A stretch of DNA of 64,000 bases from Crossaster papposus (lineage: Eukaryota > Echinodermata > Asteroidea > Velatida > Solasteridae): positions 62,001-126,000 of the forward strand of contig JBAIAA010000522.1 of the NCBI GenBank assembly GCA_037893245.1, in the 5' to 3' direction. Of the stretch, positions 39,908 through 54,900 are shown in pieces (the stretch's first letter is position 1; the number at the start of each line of letters is the position of its first letter). The position numbers were made by a program, and so were the translations under genes. The notes beneath the pieces are model-generated. The model saw only the letters and a list, made by a program, of their open reading frames with translations, ran no database searches and was not told the DNA's origin.

Positions 39908-42900
39908 AGATCACGAAATTGACTAACAACACTCCCAAATGCTCTATAGCGCCCATTGAGCCTAACAAACACTTTTCGGCACTTTTTACCTTCAGATCAC
40001 GAAATGGACTAACAACACTCCCAAATGCTCTATAGCGCCCATTGAGCTTAACAAACACTTTTCGGCACTTTTTACCTTCAGATCACGAAATGGACTAACA
40101 ACACTCCCAAATGCGCTATAGCGCCCATTGAGACTAACAAACACTTTTTGGCACTTTTTACCTTCAGATCACGAAATTGACTAACAACACTCCCAAATGC
40201 TCTATAGCGCCCATTGAGCCTAACAAACATTTTTCGGCACTTTTTACCTTCAGATCACAAAATTGACTAACAACACTCCCAAATGCTCTATAGCGCCCAT
40301 TGAGCTTAAGAAACACTTTTCGGCACTTTTTACCTTCAGATCACGAAATTGACTAACAACACTTCCAAATGCTCTATAGAGCCCATTGAGCCTAACAAAC
40401 ACTTTTCGGCACTATTTACCTTCAGATCACAAAATTGACTTACAACACTCCCAAATGCTCTATAGCGCCCATTGAGCCTAACAAACACTTTTCGGCACTA
40501 TTTACCTTCAGATCACGAAATGGACTAACAACACTCCCAAATGCTCTATAGCGCCCATTGAGCCTAACAAACACTTTTCGGCACTTTTTACCTTCAGATC
40601 ACCAAATGGACTAACAACACTCCCAAATGCTCTATATCGCCCATTGAGCCTAACAAACACTTTTCGGCACTTTTTACCTTCAGATCACGAAATTGACTAA
40701 CAACACTCCCAAATGCTCTATAGCGCCCATTGAGCCTAACAAACACTTTTCGGCACTTTTTACCTTCAGATCACGAAATGGACTAACAACACTCCCAAAT
40801 GCTCTATAGCGCCCATTGAGCTTAACAAACACTTTTCGGCACTTTTTACCTTCAGATCACGAAATGGACTAACAACACTCCCAAATGCGCTATAGCGCCC
40901 ATTGAGACTAACAAACACTTTTTGGCACTATTTACCTTCAGATCACGAAATGGACTTCCAACACTCCCAAATGCTCTATAGCGCCCATTGAGCCTAACAA
41001 ACATTTTTCGGCACTTTTTACCTTCAGATCACGAAATTGACTAACAACACTCCCAAATGCTCTATAGCGCCCATTGAGCCTAAGAAACACTTTTCGGCAC
41101 TTTTTACCTTCAGATCACGAAATTGACTAACAACACTTCCAAATGCTCTATAGAGCCCATTGAGCCTAACAAACACTTTTCGGCACTATTTACCTTCAGA
41201 TCACAAAATTGACTTACAACACTCCCAAATGCTCTATAGCGCCCATTGAGCCTAACAAACACTTTTCGGCACTATTTACCTTCAGTTCACAAAATGGACT
41301 TACAGCACTCCCAAATGCTCTATAGCGCCCATTGAGCCTAACAAACACTTTTCGGCACTATTTACCTTCAGATCACAAAATTGACTTACAACACTCCCAA
41401 ATGCTCTATAGCGCCCATTGAGCCTAACAAACACTTTTCGGCACTATTTACCTTCAGTTCACAAAATGGACTTACAGCACTCCCAAATGCTCTATAGCGC
41501 CCATTGAGCCTAACAAACACTTTTCGGCACTTTTTACCTTCAGATCACGAAATTGACTAACAACACTCCCAAATGTTCTATAGCGCCCATTGAGCCTATG
41601 AAACACTTTTCGGCACTTTTTACCTTCAGATCACGAAATTGACTAACAACACTCCAAAATGGTCTATAGCGCCCATTGAGCCTAACAAACACTTTTCGGC
41701 ACTATTTACCGTCAGATCACTAAATGGACTTACAACACTCCAAAATGGTATATAGCGCACATTGAGCCTAACAAACACTTTTCGGCACTTTTTACCTTCA
41801 GATCACGAAATTGACTAACAACACTCCCAAATGTTCAATAGCGCCCATTGAGCCTAAGAAACACTTCTCGGCACTTTTTACCTCCAGATCACGAAATTGA
41901 CTAACAACACTCCCAAATGCTCTATAGCGCCCATTGAGCCTAACAAACACTTTTCGGCACTTTTTACCTTCAGATCACGAAATTGACTAACAACACTCCC
42001 AAATGTTCTATAGCGCCCATTGAGCCTAAGAAACACTTCTCGGCACTTTTTACCTTCAGATCACGAAATTGACTAACAACACTTCCAAATGCTCTATAGA
42101 GCCCATTGAGCCTAACAAACACTTTTCGGCACTATTTACCTTCAGATCACAAAATTGACTTACAACACTCCCAAATGCTCTATAGCGCCCATTGAGCCTA
42201 ACAAACACTTTTCGGCACTATTTACCTTCAGATCACGAAATGGACTAACAACACTCCCAAATGCTCTATAGCGCACATTGAGCCTAACAAACACTTTTCG
42301 GCACTTTTTAACTTCAGATCACGAAATTGACTAACAACACTCCCAAATGCTCTATAGCGCCCATTGAGCCTAACAAACACTTTTTGGCACTTTTTACCTT
42401 CAGATCACGAAATGGACTTACAACACTCCAAAATGGTCTATAGCGCCCATTGAGCCTAAGAAACACTTCTCTGCACTTTTTACCTCCAGATCACGAAATT
42501 GACTAACAACACTCCCAAATGCTCTATAGCGCCCATTGAGCCTAACAAACACTTTTCGGCACTTTTTACCTTCAGATCACGAAATGGACTAACAACACTC
42601 CCAAATGCTCTATAGCGCCCATTGAGCCTAACAAACACTTTTCGGCACTTTTTACCTTCAGATCACGAAATTGACTAACAACACTCCCAAATGCTCTATA
42701 GCGCCCATTGAGCCTAACAAACACTTTTCGGCACTTTTTACCTTCAGATCACGAAATGGACTAACAACACTCCCAAATGCTCTATAGCGCCCATTGAGCT
42801 TAACAAACACTTTTCGGCACTTTTTACCTTCAGATCACGAAATGGACTAACAACACTCCCAAATGCGCTATAGCGCCCATTGAGACTAACAAACACTTTT

Positions 42901-45411
42901 TGGCACTTTTTACCTTCAGATCACGAAATTGACTAACAACACTCCCAAATGCTCTATAGCGCCCATTGAGCCTAACAAACATTTTTCGGCACTTTTTACC
43001 TTCAGATCACAAAATTGACTAACAACACTCCCAAATGCTCTATAGCGCCCATTGAGCTTAAGAAACACTTTTCGGCACTTTTTACCTTCAGATCACGAAA
43101 TTGACTAACAACACTTCCAAATGCTCTATAGAGCCCATTGAGCCTAACAAACACTTTTCGGCACTATTTACCTTCAGATCACAAAATTGACTTACAACAC
43201 TCCCAAATGCTCTATAGCGCCCATTGAGCCTAACAAACACTTTTCGGCACTATTTACCTTCAGATCACGAAATGGACTAACAACACTCCCAAATGCTCTA
43301 TAGCGCCCATTGAGCCTAACAAACACTTTTCGGCACTTTTTACCTTCAGATCACCAAATGGACTAACAACACTCCCAAATGCTCTATATCGCCCATTGAG
43401 CCTAACAAACACTTTTCGGCACTTTTTACCTTCAGATCACGAAATTGACTAACAACACTCCCAAATGCTCTATAGCGCCCATTGAGCCTAACAAACACTT
43501 TTCGGCACTTTTTACCTTCAGATCACGAAATGGACTAACAACACTCCCAAATGCTCTATAGCGCCCATTGAGCTTAACAAACACTTTTCGGCACTTTTTA
43601 CCTTCAGATCACGAAATGGACTAACAACACTCCCAAATGCGCTATAGCGCCCATTGAGACTAACAAACACTTTTTGGCACTATTTACCTTCAGATCACGA
43701 AATGGACTTCCAACACTCCCAAATGCTCTATAGCGCCCATTGAGCCTAACAAACATTTTTCGGCACTTTTTACCTTCAGATCACGAAATTGACTAACAAC
43801 ACTCCCAAATGCTCTATAGCGCCCATTGAGCCTAAGAAACACTTTTCGGCACTTTTTACCTTCAGATCACGAAATTGACTAACAACACTTCCAAATGCTC
43901 TATAGAGCCCATTGAGCCTAACAAACACTTTTCGGCACTATTTACCTTCAGATCACAAAATTGACTTACAACACTCCCAAATGCTCTATAGCGCCCATTG
44001 AGCCTAACAAACACTTTTCGGCACTATTTACCTTCAGTTCACAAAATGGACTTACAGCACTCCCAAATGCTCTATAGCGCCCATTGAGCCTAACAAACAC
44101 TTTTCGGCACTATTTACCTTCAGATCACAAAATTGACTTACAACACTCCCAAATGCTCTATAGCGCCCATTGAGCCTAACAAACACTTTTCGGCACTATT
44201 TACCTTCAGTTCACAAAATGGACTTACAGCACTCCCAAATGCTCTATAGCGCCCATTGAGCCTAACAAACACTTTTCGGCACTTTTTACCTTCAGATCAC
44301 GAAATTGACTAACAACACTCCCAAATGTTCTATAGCGCCCATTGAGCCTATGAAACACTTTTCGGCACTTTTTACCTTCAGATCACGAAATTGACTAACA
44401 ACACTCCAAAATGGTCTATAGCGCCCATTGAGCCTAACAAACACTTTTCGGCACTATTTACCGTCAGATCACTAAATGGACTTACAACACTCCAAAATGG
44501 TATATAGCGCACATTGAGCCTAACAAACACTTTTCGGCACTTTTTACCTTCAGATCACGAAATTGACTAACAACACTCCCAAATGTTCAATAGCGCCCAT
44601 TGAGCCTAAGAAACACTTCTCGGCACTTTTTACCTCCAGATCACGAAATTGACTAACAACACTCCCAAATGCTCTATAGCGCCCATTGAGCCTAACAAAC
44701 ACTTTTCGGCACTTTTTACCTTCAGATCACGAAATTGACTAACAACACTCCCAAATGTTCTATAGCGCCCATTGAGCCTAAGAAACACTTCTCGGCACTT
44801 TTTACCTTCAGATCACGAAATTGACTAACAACACTTCCAAATGCTCTATAGAGCCCATTGAGCCTAACAAACACTTTTCGGCACTATTTACCTTCAGATC
44901 ACAAAATTGACTTACAACACTCCCAAATGCTCTATAGCGCCCATTGAGCCTAACAAACACTTTTCGGCACTATTTACCTTCAGATCACGAAATGGACTAA
45001 CAACACTCCCAAATGCTCTATAGCGCACATTGAGCCTAACAAACACTTTTCGGCACTTTTTAACTTCAGATCACGAAATTGACTAACAACACTCCCAAAT
45101 GCTCTATAGCGCCCATTGAGCCTAACAAACACTTTTTGGCACTTTTTACCTTCAGATCACGAAATGGACTTACAACACTCCAAAATGGTCTATAGCGCCC
45201 ATTGAGCCTAAGAAACACTTCTCTGCACTTTTTACCTCCAGATCACGAAATTGACTAACAACACTCCCAAATGCTCTATAGCGCCCATTGAGCCTAACAA
45301 ACACTTTTCGGCACTTTTTACCTTCAGATCACGAAATGGACTAACAACACTCCCAAATGCTCTATAGCGCCCATTGAGCCTAACAAACACTTTTCGGCAC
45401 TTTTTACCTTC
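39908..45411. repeat. 32-monomer (2752 bp) tandem duplication
   Basis: Copy 1 is 39908-42659 and copy 2 is 42660-45411. Shared rare variants at the 2752-bp offset include GAGCTTAAG (~40310/43060), GTTCAATAG (~41834/44586), CTCTATAGCGCACATTG on an ATGGACTAAC background (~42270/45022) and CTTCTCTGCAC (~42469/45221). Upstream of copy 1 the units at 39736 (CAGATTACG) and 39822 (CACCAAATGG) have no counterpart before copy 2, which sets the left limit. The units at 42660 (ATTG) and 45412 (ATGG) set the right limit. Confidence 0.85.
41198..41541. repeat. Dimer (172 bp) duplicated inside the 32-monomer unit
   Basis: The pair formed by a CACAAAATTGACTTAC unit and an AGTTCACAAAATGG unit occurs twice in a row (41198-41369 and 41370-41541). 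The corresponding place near 48336-48507 has the pair once. The same double pair is present at 43950-44293 in the second 32-monomer copy, so the dimer duplication is older than the 32-monomer duplication. Confidence 0.85.
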
Positions 45412-45559
45412 AGATCACGAAATGGACTAACAACACTCCCAAATGCTCTATAGCGCCCATTGAGCCTAACAAACACTTTTCGGCACTTTTTACCTTCAGA
45501 TCACGAAATGGACTAACAACACTCCCAAATGCTCTATAGCGCCCATTGAGCCTAACAAA

Positions 45560-46529
45560 CACTTTTCGGCACTATTTACCGTCAGATCACTAAATGGACT
45601 TACAACACTCCAAAATGGTATATAGCGCACATTGAGCCTAACAAACACTTTTCGGCACTTTTTACCTTCAGATCACGAAATTGACTAACAACACTCCCAA
45701 ATGTTCAATAGCGCCCATTGAGCCTAAGAAACACTTCTCGGCACTTTTTACCTCCAGATCACGAAATTGACTAACAACACTCCCAAATGCTCTATAGCGC
45801 CCATTGAGCCTAACAAACACTTTTCGGCACTTTTTACCTTCAGATCACGAAATTGACTAACAACACTCCCAAATGTTCTATAGCGCCCATTGAGCCTAAG
45901 AAACACTTCTCGGCACTTTTTACCTTCAGATCACGAAATTGACTAACAACACTTCCAAATGCTCTATAGAGCCCATTGAGCCTAACAAACACTTTTCGGC
46001 ACTATTTACCTTCAGATCACAAAATTGACTTACAACACTCCCAAATGCTCTATAGCGCCCATTGAGCCTAACAAACACTTTTCGGCACTATTTACCTTCA
46101 GATCACGAAATGGACTAACAACACTCCCAAATGCTCTATAGCGCACATTGAGCCTAACAAACACTTTTCGGCACTTTTTAACTTCAGATCACGAAATTGA
46201 CTAACAACACTCCCAAATGCTCTATAGCGCCCATTGAGCCTAACAAACACTTTTTGGCACTTTTTACCTTCAGATCACGAAATGGACTTACAACACTCCA
46301 AAATGGTCTATAGCGCCCATTGAGCCTAAGAAACACTTCTCTGCACTTTTTACCTCCAGATCACGAAATTGACTAACAACACTCCCAAATGCTCTATAGC
46401 GCCCATTGAGCCTAACAAACACTTTTCGGCACTTTTTACCTTCAGATCACGAAATGGACTAACAACACTCCCAAATGCTCTATAGCGCCCATTGAGCCTA
46501 ACAAACACTTTTCGGCACTTTTTACCTTC
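45560..46529. repeat. Partial third copy after the 32-monomer pair
   Basis: From the CTAAATGG unit at 45584 the order matches 44466 onward at an offset of 1118 bp (13 monomers). It includes GTTCAATAG, the CTCTATAGAGCC unit, the GCGCACATTG unit and the CTTCTCTGCAC unit (46358 aligned with 45240). It ends at 46529; the unit at 46530 (CTTTTTGGCACTATTTACG) instead continues the order found after 39392. Confidence 0.75.
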
Positions 46530-48993
46530 AGATCACGAAATGGACTAACAACACTCCCAAATGCTCTATAGCGCCCATTGAGCCTAACAAACACTTTTTG
46601 GCACTATTTACGTTCAGATCACAAAATGGACTTCCAACACTCCCAAATGCTCTATAGCGCCCATTGAGCCTAACAAACACTTTTTGGCACTATTTACGTT
46701 CAGATCACGAAATGGACTTCCAACACTCCCAAATGGTCTATAGCGCCCATTGAGCCTAACAAACACTTTTCGGCACTATTTACCTTCAGATCACGAAATG
46801 GACTTACAACACTCCCAAATGGTCTATAGTACCCATTGAGCCTAACAAACACTTTTCGGCACTTTTTACCTTCAGATTACGAAATGGACTAACAACACTC
46901 CCAAATGCTCTATAGCGCCCATTGAGCCTAACAAACACTTTTCGGCACTTTTTACCTTCAGATCACCAAATGGACTAACAACACTCCCAAATGCTCTATA
47001 TCGCCCATTGAGCCTAACAAACACTTTTCGGCACTTTTTACCTTCAGATCACGAAATTGACTAACAACACTCCCAAATGCTCTATAGCGCCCATTGAGCC
47101 TAACAAACACTTTTCGGCACTTTTTACCTTCAGATCACGAAATGGACTAACAACACTCCCAAATGCTCTATAGCGCCCATTGAGCTTAACAAACACTTTT
47201 CGGCACTTTTTACCTTCAGATCACGAAATGGACTAACAACACTCCCAAATGCGCTATAGCGCCCATTGAGACTAACAAACACTTTTTGGCACTTTTTACC
47301 TTCAGATCACGAAATTGACTAACAACACTCCCAAATGCTCTATAGCGCCCATTGAGCCTGACAAACATTTTTCGGCACTTTTTACCTTCAGATCACAAAA
47401 TTGACTAACAACACTCCCAAATGCTCTATAGCGCCCATTGAGCTTAAGAAACACTTTTCGGCACTTTTTACCTTCAGATCACGAAATTGACTAACAACAC
47501 TTCCAAATGCTCTATAGAGCCCATTGAGCCTAACAAACACTTTTCGGCACTATTTACCTTCAGATCACAAAATTGACTTACAACACTCCCAAATGCTCTA
47601 TAGCGCCCATTGAGCCTAACAAACACTTTTCGGCACTATTTACCTTCAGATCACGAAATGGACTAACAACACTCCCAAATGCTCTATAGCGCCCATTGAG
47701 CCTAACAAACACTTTTCGGCACTTTTTACCTTCAGATCACCAAATGGACTAACAACACTCCCAAATGCTCTATATCGCCCATTGAGCCTAACAAACACTT
47801 TTCGGCACTTTTTACCTTCAGATCACGAAATTGACTAACAACACTCCCAAATGCTCTATAGCGCCCATTGAGCCTAACAAACACTTTTCGGCACTTTTTA
47901 CCTTCAGATCACGAAATGGACTAACAACACTCCCAAATGCTCTATAGCGCCCATTGAGCTTAACAAACACTTTTCGGCACTTTTTACCTTCAGATCACGA
48001 AATGGACTAACAACACTCCCAAATGCGCTATAGCGCCCATTGAGACTAACAAACACTTTTTGGCACTATTTACCTTCAGATCACGAAATGGACTTCCAAC
48101 ACTCCCAAATGCTCTATAGCGCCCATTGAGCCTAACAAACATTTTTCGGCACTTTTTACCTTCAGATCACGAAATTGACTAACAACACTCCCAAATGCTC
48201 TATAGCGCCCATTGAGCCTAAGAAACACTTTTCGGCACTTTTTACCTTCAGATCACGAAATTGACTAACAACACTTCCAAATGCTCTATAGAGCCCATTG
48301 AGCCTAACAAACACTTTTCGGCACTATTTACCTTCAGATCACAAAATTGACTTACAACACTCCCAAATGCTCTATAGCGCCCATTGAGCCTAACAAACAC
48401 TTTTCGGCACTATTTACCTTCAGTTCACAAAATGGACTTACAGCACTCCCAAATGCTCTATAGCGCCCATTGAGCCTAACAAACACTTTTCGGCACTTTT
48501 TACCTTCAGATCACGAAATTGACTAACAACACTCCCAAATGTTCTATAGCGCCCATTGAGCCTATGAAACACTTTTCGGCACTTTTTACCTTCAGATCAC
48601 GAAATTGACTAACAACACTCCAAAATGGTCTATAGCGCCCATTGAGCCTAACAAACACTTTTCGGCACTATTTACCGTCAGATCACTAAATGGACTTACA
48701 ACACTCCAAAATGGTATATAGCGCACATTGAGCCTAACAAACACTTTTCGGCACTTTTTACCTTCAGATCACGAAATTGACTAACAACACTCCCAAATGT
48801 TCAATAGCGCCCATTGAGCCTAAGAAACACTTCTCGGCACTTTTTACCTCCAGATCACGAAATTGACTAACAACACTCCCAAATGCTCTATAGCGCCCAT
48901 TGAGCCTAACAAACACTTTTCGGCACTTTTTACCTTCAGATCACGAAATTGACTAACAACACTCCCAAATGTTCTATAGCGCCCATTGAGCCT
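46141..48993. repeat. Recopy of 39003-42028 (offset 83 monomers)
   Basis: The offset is 7138 bp (83 x 86), starting at the GCGCACATTG near 39003/46141. Shared rare variants are GTCTATAGTACCC (~39690/46828) and CAGATTACG (39736/46874). The copies differ by the extra dimer at 41370-41541, which is absent here. A private A to G gives GAGCCTGACAAAC at 47360. After the missing dimer the match resumes at 41542/48508 and continues to ~42028/48993, where TAAG is replaced by TATG. Confidence 0.8.
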
Positions 48994-51900
48994 ATGAAAC
49001 ACTTTTCGGCACTTTTTACCTTCAGATCACGAAATTGACTAACAACACTCCAAAATGGTCTATAGCGCCCATTGAGCCTAACAAACACTTTTCGGCACTA
49101 TTTACCGTCAGATCACTAAATGGACTTACAACACTCCAAAATGGTATATAGCGCACATTGAGCCTAACAAACACTTTTCGGCACTTTTTACCTTCAGATC
49201 ACGAAATTGACTAACAACACTCCCAAATGTTCTATAGCGCCCATTGAGCCTAAGAAACACTTCTCGGCACTTTTTACCTCCAGATCACGAAATTGACTAA
49301 CAACACTCCCAAATGCTCTATAGCGCCCATTGAGCCTAACAAACACTTTTCGGCACTTTTTACCTTCAGATCACGAAATTGACTAACAACACTCCCAAAT
49401 GGTCTATAGCGCCCATTGAGCCTAACAAACACTTTTCGGCACTATTCACCGTCAGATCACGAAATGGACTTACTACACTCCAAAATGGTCTATAGCGCCC
49501 ATTGAGCCTAACAAACACTTTTCGGCACTTTTTACCTTCAGATCACGAAATGGACTAACAACACTCCCAAATGCTCTATAGCGCCCATTAAGCCTAACAA
49601 ACACTTTTCGGCACTTTTTACCTTCAGATCACGAAATGGACTAACAACACTCCCAAATGCTCTATAGCGCCCATTGAGCCTAACAAACACCTTTCGGCAC
49701 TTTTTACCTTCAGATCACGAAATGGACTTACAACACTCCAAAATGGTCTATAGCGCCCATTGAGCATCAGAAACACTTTTCGGCACTATTTACCTTCAGA
49801 TCACGAAATTGACTAACAACACTCCCAAATGTTCTATAGCGCCCATTGAGCCTATGAAACACTTTTCGGCACTTTTTACCTTCAGATCACGAAATTGACT
49901 AACAACACTCCCAAATGTTCTATAGCGCCCATTGAGCCCATGAAACACTTTTCGGCACTTTTTACCTTCAGATCACGAAATTGACTAACAACACTCCAAA
50001 ATGGTCTATAGCGCCCATTGAGCCTAACAAACACTTTTCGGCACTATTTACCGTCAGATCACTAAATGGACTTACAACACTCCAAAATGGTATATAGCGC
50101 ACATTGAGCCTAACAAACACTTTTCGGCACTTTTTACCTTCAGATCACGAAATTGACTAACAACACTCCCAAATGTTCTATAGCGCCCATTGAGCCTAAG
50201 AAACACTTCTCGGCACTTTTTACCTCCAGATCACGAAATTGACTAACAACACTCCCAAATGCTCTATAGCGCCCATTGAGCCTAACAAACACTTTTCGGC
50301 ACTTTTTAACTTCAGATCACGAAATTGACTAACAACACTCCCAAATGCTCTATAGCGCCCATTGAGCCTAACAAACACTTTTTGGCACTTTTTACGTTCA
50401 GATCACGAAATGGACTTACAACACTCCAAAATGGTCTATAGCGCCCATTGAGCCTAAGAAACACTTCTCTGCACTTTTTACCTCCAGATCACGAAATTGA
50501 CTAACAACACTCCCAAATGCTCTATAGCGCCCATTGAGCCTAACAAACACTTTTCGGCACTTTTTACCATCAGATCACGAAATGGACTAACAACACTCCC
50601 AAATGCGCTATAGCGCCCATTGAGCCTAACAAACACTTTTTGGCACTATTTACCTTCAGATCACGAAATGGACTTACAACACTCCAAAATGGTCTATAGC
50701 GCCCATTGAGCCTAAGAAACACTTTTCGGCACTATTTACCTTCAGATCACGAAATTGACTAACAACACTCCCAAATGCTCTATAGCGCCCATTGAGCCTA
50801 ACAAACACTTTTCGGCACTATTTACCTTCAGATCACGAAATTGACTTACAACACTCCAAAATGGTCTATAGCGTCCATTGAGCCTAAGAAACACTTTTCG
50901 GCACTTTTTACCTTCAGATCACGAAATTGACTAACAACACTCCCAAATGCTCTTTAGCGCCCATTGAGCCTAAGAAACACTTTTCGGCACTTTTTACCTT
51001 CAGATCACGAAATTGACTAACAACACTCCCAAATGCTCTATAGCGCCCATTGAGCCTAACAAACAGTTTTCGGCACTATTTACCTTCAGATCACAAAATG
51101 GACTTACAACACTCCCAAATGCTCTATAGCGCCCATTGAGCCTAACAAACACTTTTCGGCACTTTTTACCTTCAGATCACGAAATTGACTAACAACACTC
51201 CCAAATGCTCTATAGCGCCCATTGAGCCTAAGAAACACTTTTCGGCACTTTTTACCTTCAGATCACGAAATTGACTAACAACACTCCCAAATGGTCTATA
51301 GCGCCCATTGAGCCTAACAAACACTTTTCGGCACTATTCACCGTCAGATCACGAAATGGACTTACTACACTCCAAAATGGTCTATAGCGCCCATTGAGCC
51401 TAACAAACACTTTTCGGCACTTTTTACCTTCAGATCACGAAATGGACTAACAACACTCCCAAATGCTCTATAGCGCCCATTAAGCCTAACAAACACTTTT
51501 CGGCACTTTTTACCTTCATATCACGAAATGGACTAACAACACTCCCAAATGCTCTATAGCGCCCATTGAGCCTAACAAACACTTTTCGGCACTTTTTACC
51601 TTCAGATCACGAAATGGACTTACAACACTCCAAAATGGTCTATAGCGCCCATTGAGCATCAGAAACACTTTTCGGCACTATTTACCTTCAGATCACAAAA
51701 TTGACTAACAACACTCCCAAATGCACTATAGCGCCCATTGAGCCTAACAACCACTTTTCGGCACTATTTACCGTCAGATCACTAAATGGACGTACAACAC
51801 TCCAAAATGGTATATAGCGCACATTGAGCCTAAGAAACACCTTTTGGCACTATTTACCTTCAGATTACGAAATGGACTTACAACACTCCAAAATGGTCTA

Positions 51901-54900
51901 TAGCGCCCATTGAGCCTAAGAAACACTTCTCGGCACTTTTTACCTCCAGATCACGAAATTGACTAACAACACTCCCAAATGCTCTATAGCGCCCATTGAG
52001 CCTAACAAACACTTTTCGGCACTTTTTACCTTCAGATCACGAAATGGACTATCAACACTTCCAAATGCTCTATAGCGCCTATTGAGCCTAACAAACACTT
52101 TTCGGCACTTTTTACCTTCAGATCACGAAATGGACTTACTACACTCCAAAATGGTCTATAGCGCCCATTGAGCCTAACAAACACTTTTCGGCACTTTTTA
52201 CCTTCAGATCACGAAATTGACTAACAACACTCCCAAATGCTCTATAGCGCCAATTGAGCCTAACAAACACTTTTTGGCACTATTTACCTTCAGATCACGA
52301 AATGGACTTCCAACACTCCCAAATGCTCTATAGCGCCCATTGAGCCTAACAAACACTTTTCGGCACTTTTTACCTTCAGATCACGAAATTGACTAACAAC
52401 ACTCCCAAATGCTCTATAGCGCCCATTGAGCCTAACAAACAGTTTTCGGCACTATTTACCTTCAGATCACAAAATGGACTTACAACACTCCCAAATGCTC
52501 TATAGCGCCCATTGAGCCTAACAAACACTTTTCGGCACTTTTTACCTTCAGATCACGAAATTGACTAACAACACTCCCAAATGCTCTATAGCGCCCATTG
52601 AGCCTAAGAAACACTTTTCGGCACTTTTTACCTTCAGATCTTGAAATTGACTAACAACACTCCCAAATGGTCTATAGCGCCCATTGAGCCTAACAAACAC
52701 TTTTCGGCACTATTCACCGTCAGATCACGAAATGGACTTACTACACTCCAAAATGGTCTATAGCGCCCATTGAGCCTAACAAACACTTTTCGGCACTTTT
52801 TACCTTCAGATCACGAAATGGACTAACAACACTCCCAAATGCTCTATAGCGCCCATTAAGCCTAACAAACACTTTTCGGCACTTTTTACCTTCATATCAC
52901 GAAATGGACTAACAACACTCCCAAATGCTCTATAGCGCCCATTGAGCCTAACAAACACTTTTCGGCACTTTTTACCTTCAGATCACGAAATGGACTTACA
53001 ACACTCCAAAATGGTCTATAGCGCCCATTGAGCATCAGAAACACTTTTCGGCACTATTTACCTTCAGATCACGAAATTGACTAACAACACTCCCAAATGC
53101 ACTATAGCGCCCATTGAGCCTAACAACCACTTTTCGGCACTATTTACCGTCAGATCACTAAATGGACTTACAACACTCCAAAATGGTATATAGCGCACAT
53201 TGAGCCTAAGAAACACCTTTTGGCACTATTTACCTTCAGATTACGAAATGGACTTACAACACTCCAAAATGGTCTATAGCGCCCATTGAGCCTAAGAAAC
53301 ACTTCTCGGCACTTTTTACCTCCAGATCACGAAATTGACTAACAACACTCCCAAATGCTCTATAGCGCCCATTGAGCCTAACAAACACTTTTCGGCACTT
53401 TTTAACTTCAGATCACGAAATGGACTAACAACACTCCCAAATGCACTATAGCGCCCATTGAGCCTAACAAACACTTTTCGGCACTTTTTACCTTCAGATC
53501 ACGAAATGGACTATCAACACTTCCAAATGCTCTATAGCGCCTATTGAGCCTAACAAACACTTTTCGGCACTTTTTACCTTCAGATCACGAAATGGACTTA
53601 CTACACTCCAAAATGGTCTATAGCGCCCATTGAGCCTAACAAACACTTTTCGGCACTTTTTACTTTCAGATCACGAAATTGACTAACAACACTCCCAAAT
53701 GCTCTATAGCGCCAATTGAGCCTAACAAACACTTTTTGGCACTATTTACCTGCAGATCACGAAATGGACTTCCAACACTCCCAAATGCTCTATAGCGCCC
53801 ATTGAGCCTAACAAACATTTTTCGGCACTTTTTACCTTCAGATCACGAAATGGACTTCCAACACTCCCAAATGCTCTATAGCGCCTATTGAGCCTAACAA
53901 ACACTTTTCGGCACTTTTTACCTTCAGATCACGAAATTGACTAACAACACTCCCAAATGCTCTATAGCGCCCATTAAGCCTAACAAACACTTTTCGGCAC
54001 TATTTACCTTCAGATCACGAAATGGACTTACAACACTCCAAAATGGTCTATAGCGCCCATTGAGCCTAAGAAACACTTTTCGGCACTTTTTACCTTCAGA
54101 TCACGAAATGGACTAACAACACTTCCAAATGCTCTATAGCGCCCATTGAGCCTAACAAACACTTTTCGGCTCTTTTTACCTTCAGATCACGAAATGGACT
54201 TACTACACTCCAAAATGGTCTATAGCGCCAATTAAGCCTAACAAACACTTTTCGGCACTTTTTACCTTCAGATCACGAAATGGACTTACAACACTCCAAA
54301 ATGGTCTATAGCGCCCATTGAGCCTAAGAAACACTTCTCTGCACTTTTTACCTCCAGATCACGAAATTGACTAACAACACTCCCAAATGCTCTATAGCGC
54401 CCATTGAGCCTAACAAACACTTTTCGGCACTTTTTACCTTCAGATCACGAAATTGACTAACAACACTCCCAAATGCTCTATAGCGCCCATTGAGCCTAAC
54501 AAACACTTTTCGGCACTTTTTACCATCAGATCACGAAATGGACTAACAACACTCCCAAATGCGCTATAGCGCCCATTGAACCTAACAAACACTTTTGGGC
54601 ACTATTTACCTTCAGATCACGAAATGGACTTACAACACTCCAAAATGGTCTATAGCGCCCATTGAGCCTAAGAAACACTTTTCGGCACTATTTACCTTCA
54701 GATCACGAAATTGACTAACAACACTCCCAAATGCTCTATAGCGCCCATTGAGCCTAACAAACACTTTTCGGCACTATTTACCTTCAGATCACGAAATTGA
54801 CTTACAACACTCCAAAATGGTCTATAGCGTCCATTGAGCCTAAGAAACACTTTTCGGCACTTTTTACCTTCAGATCACGAAATTGACTAACAACACTCCC

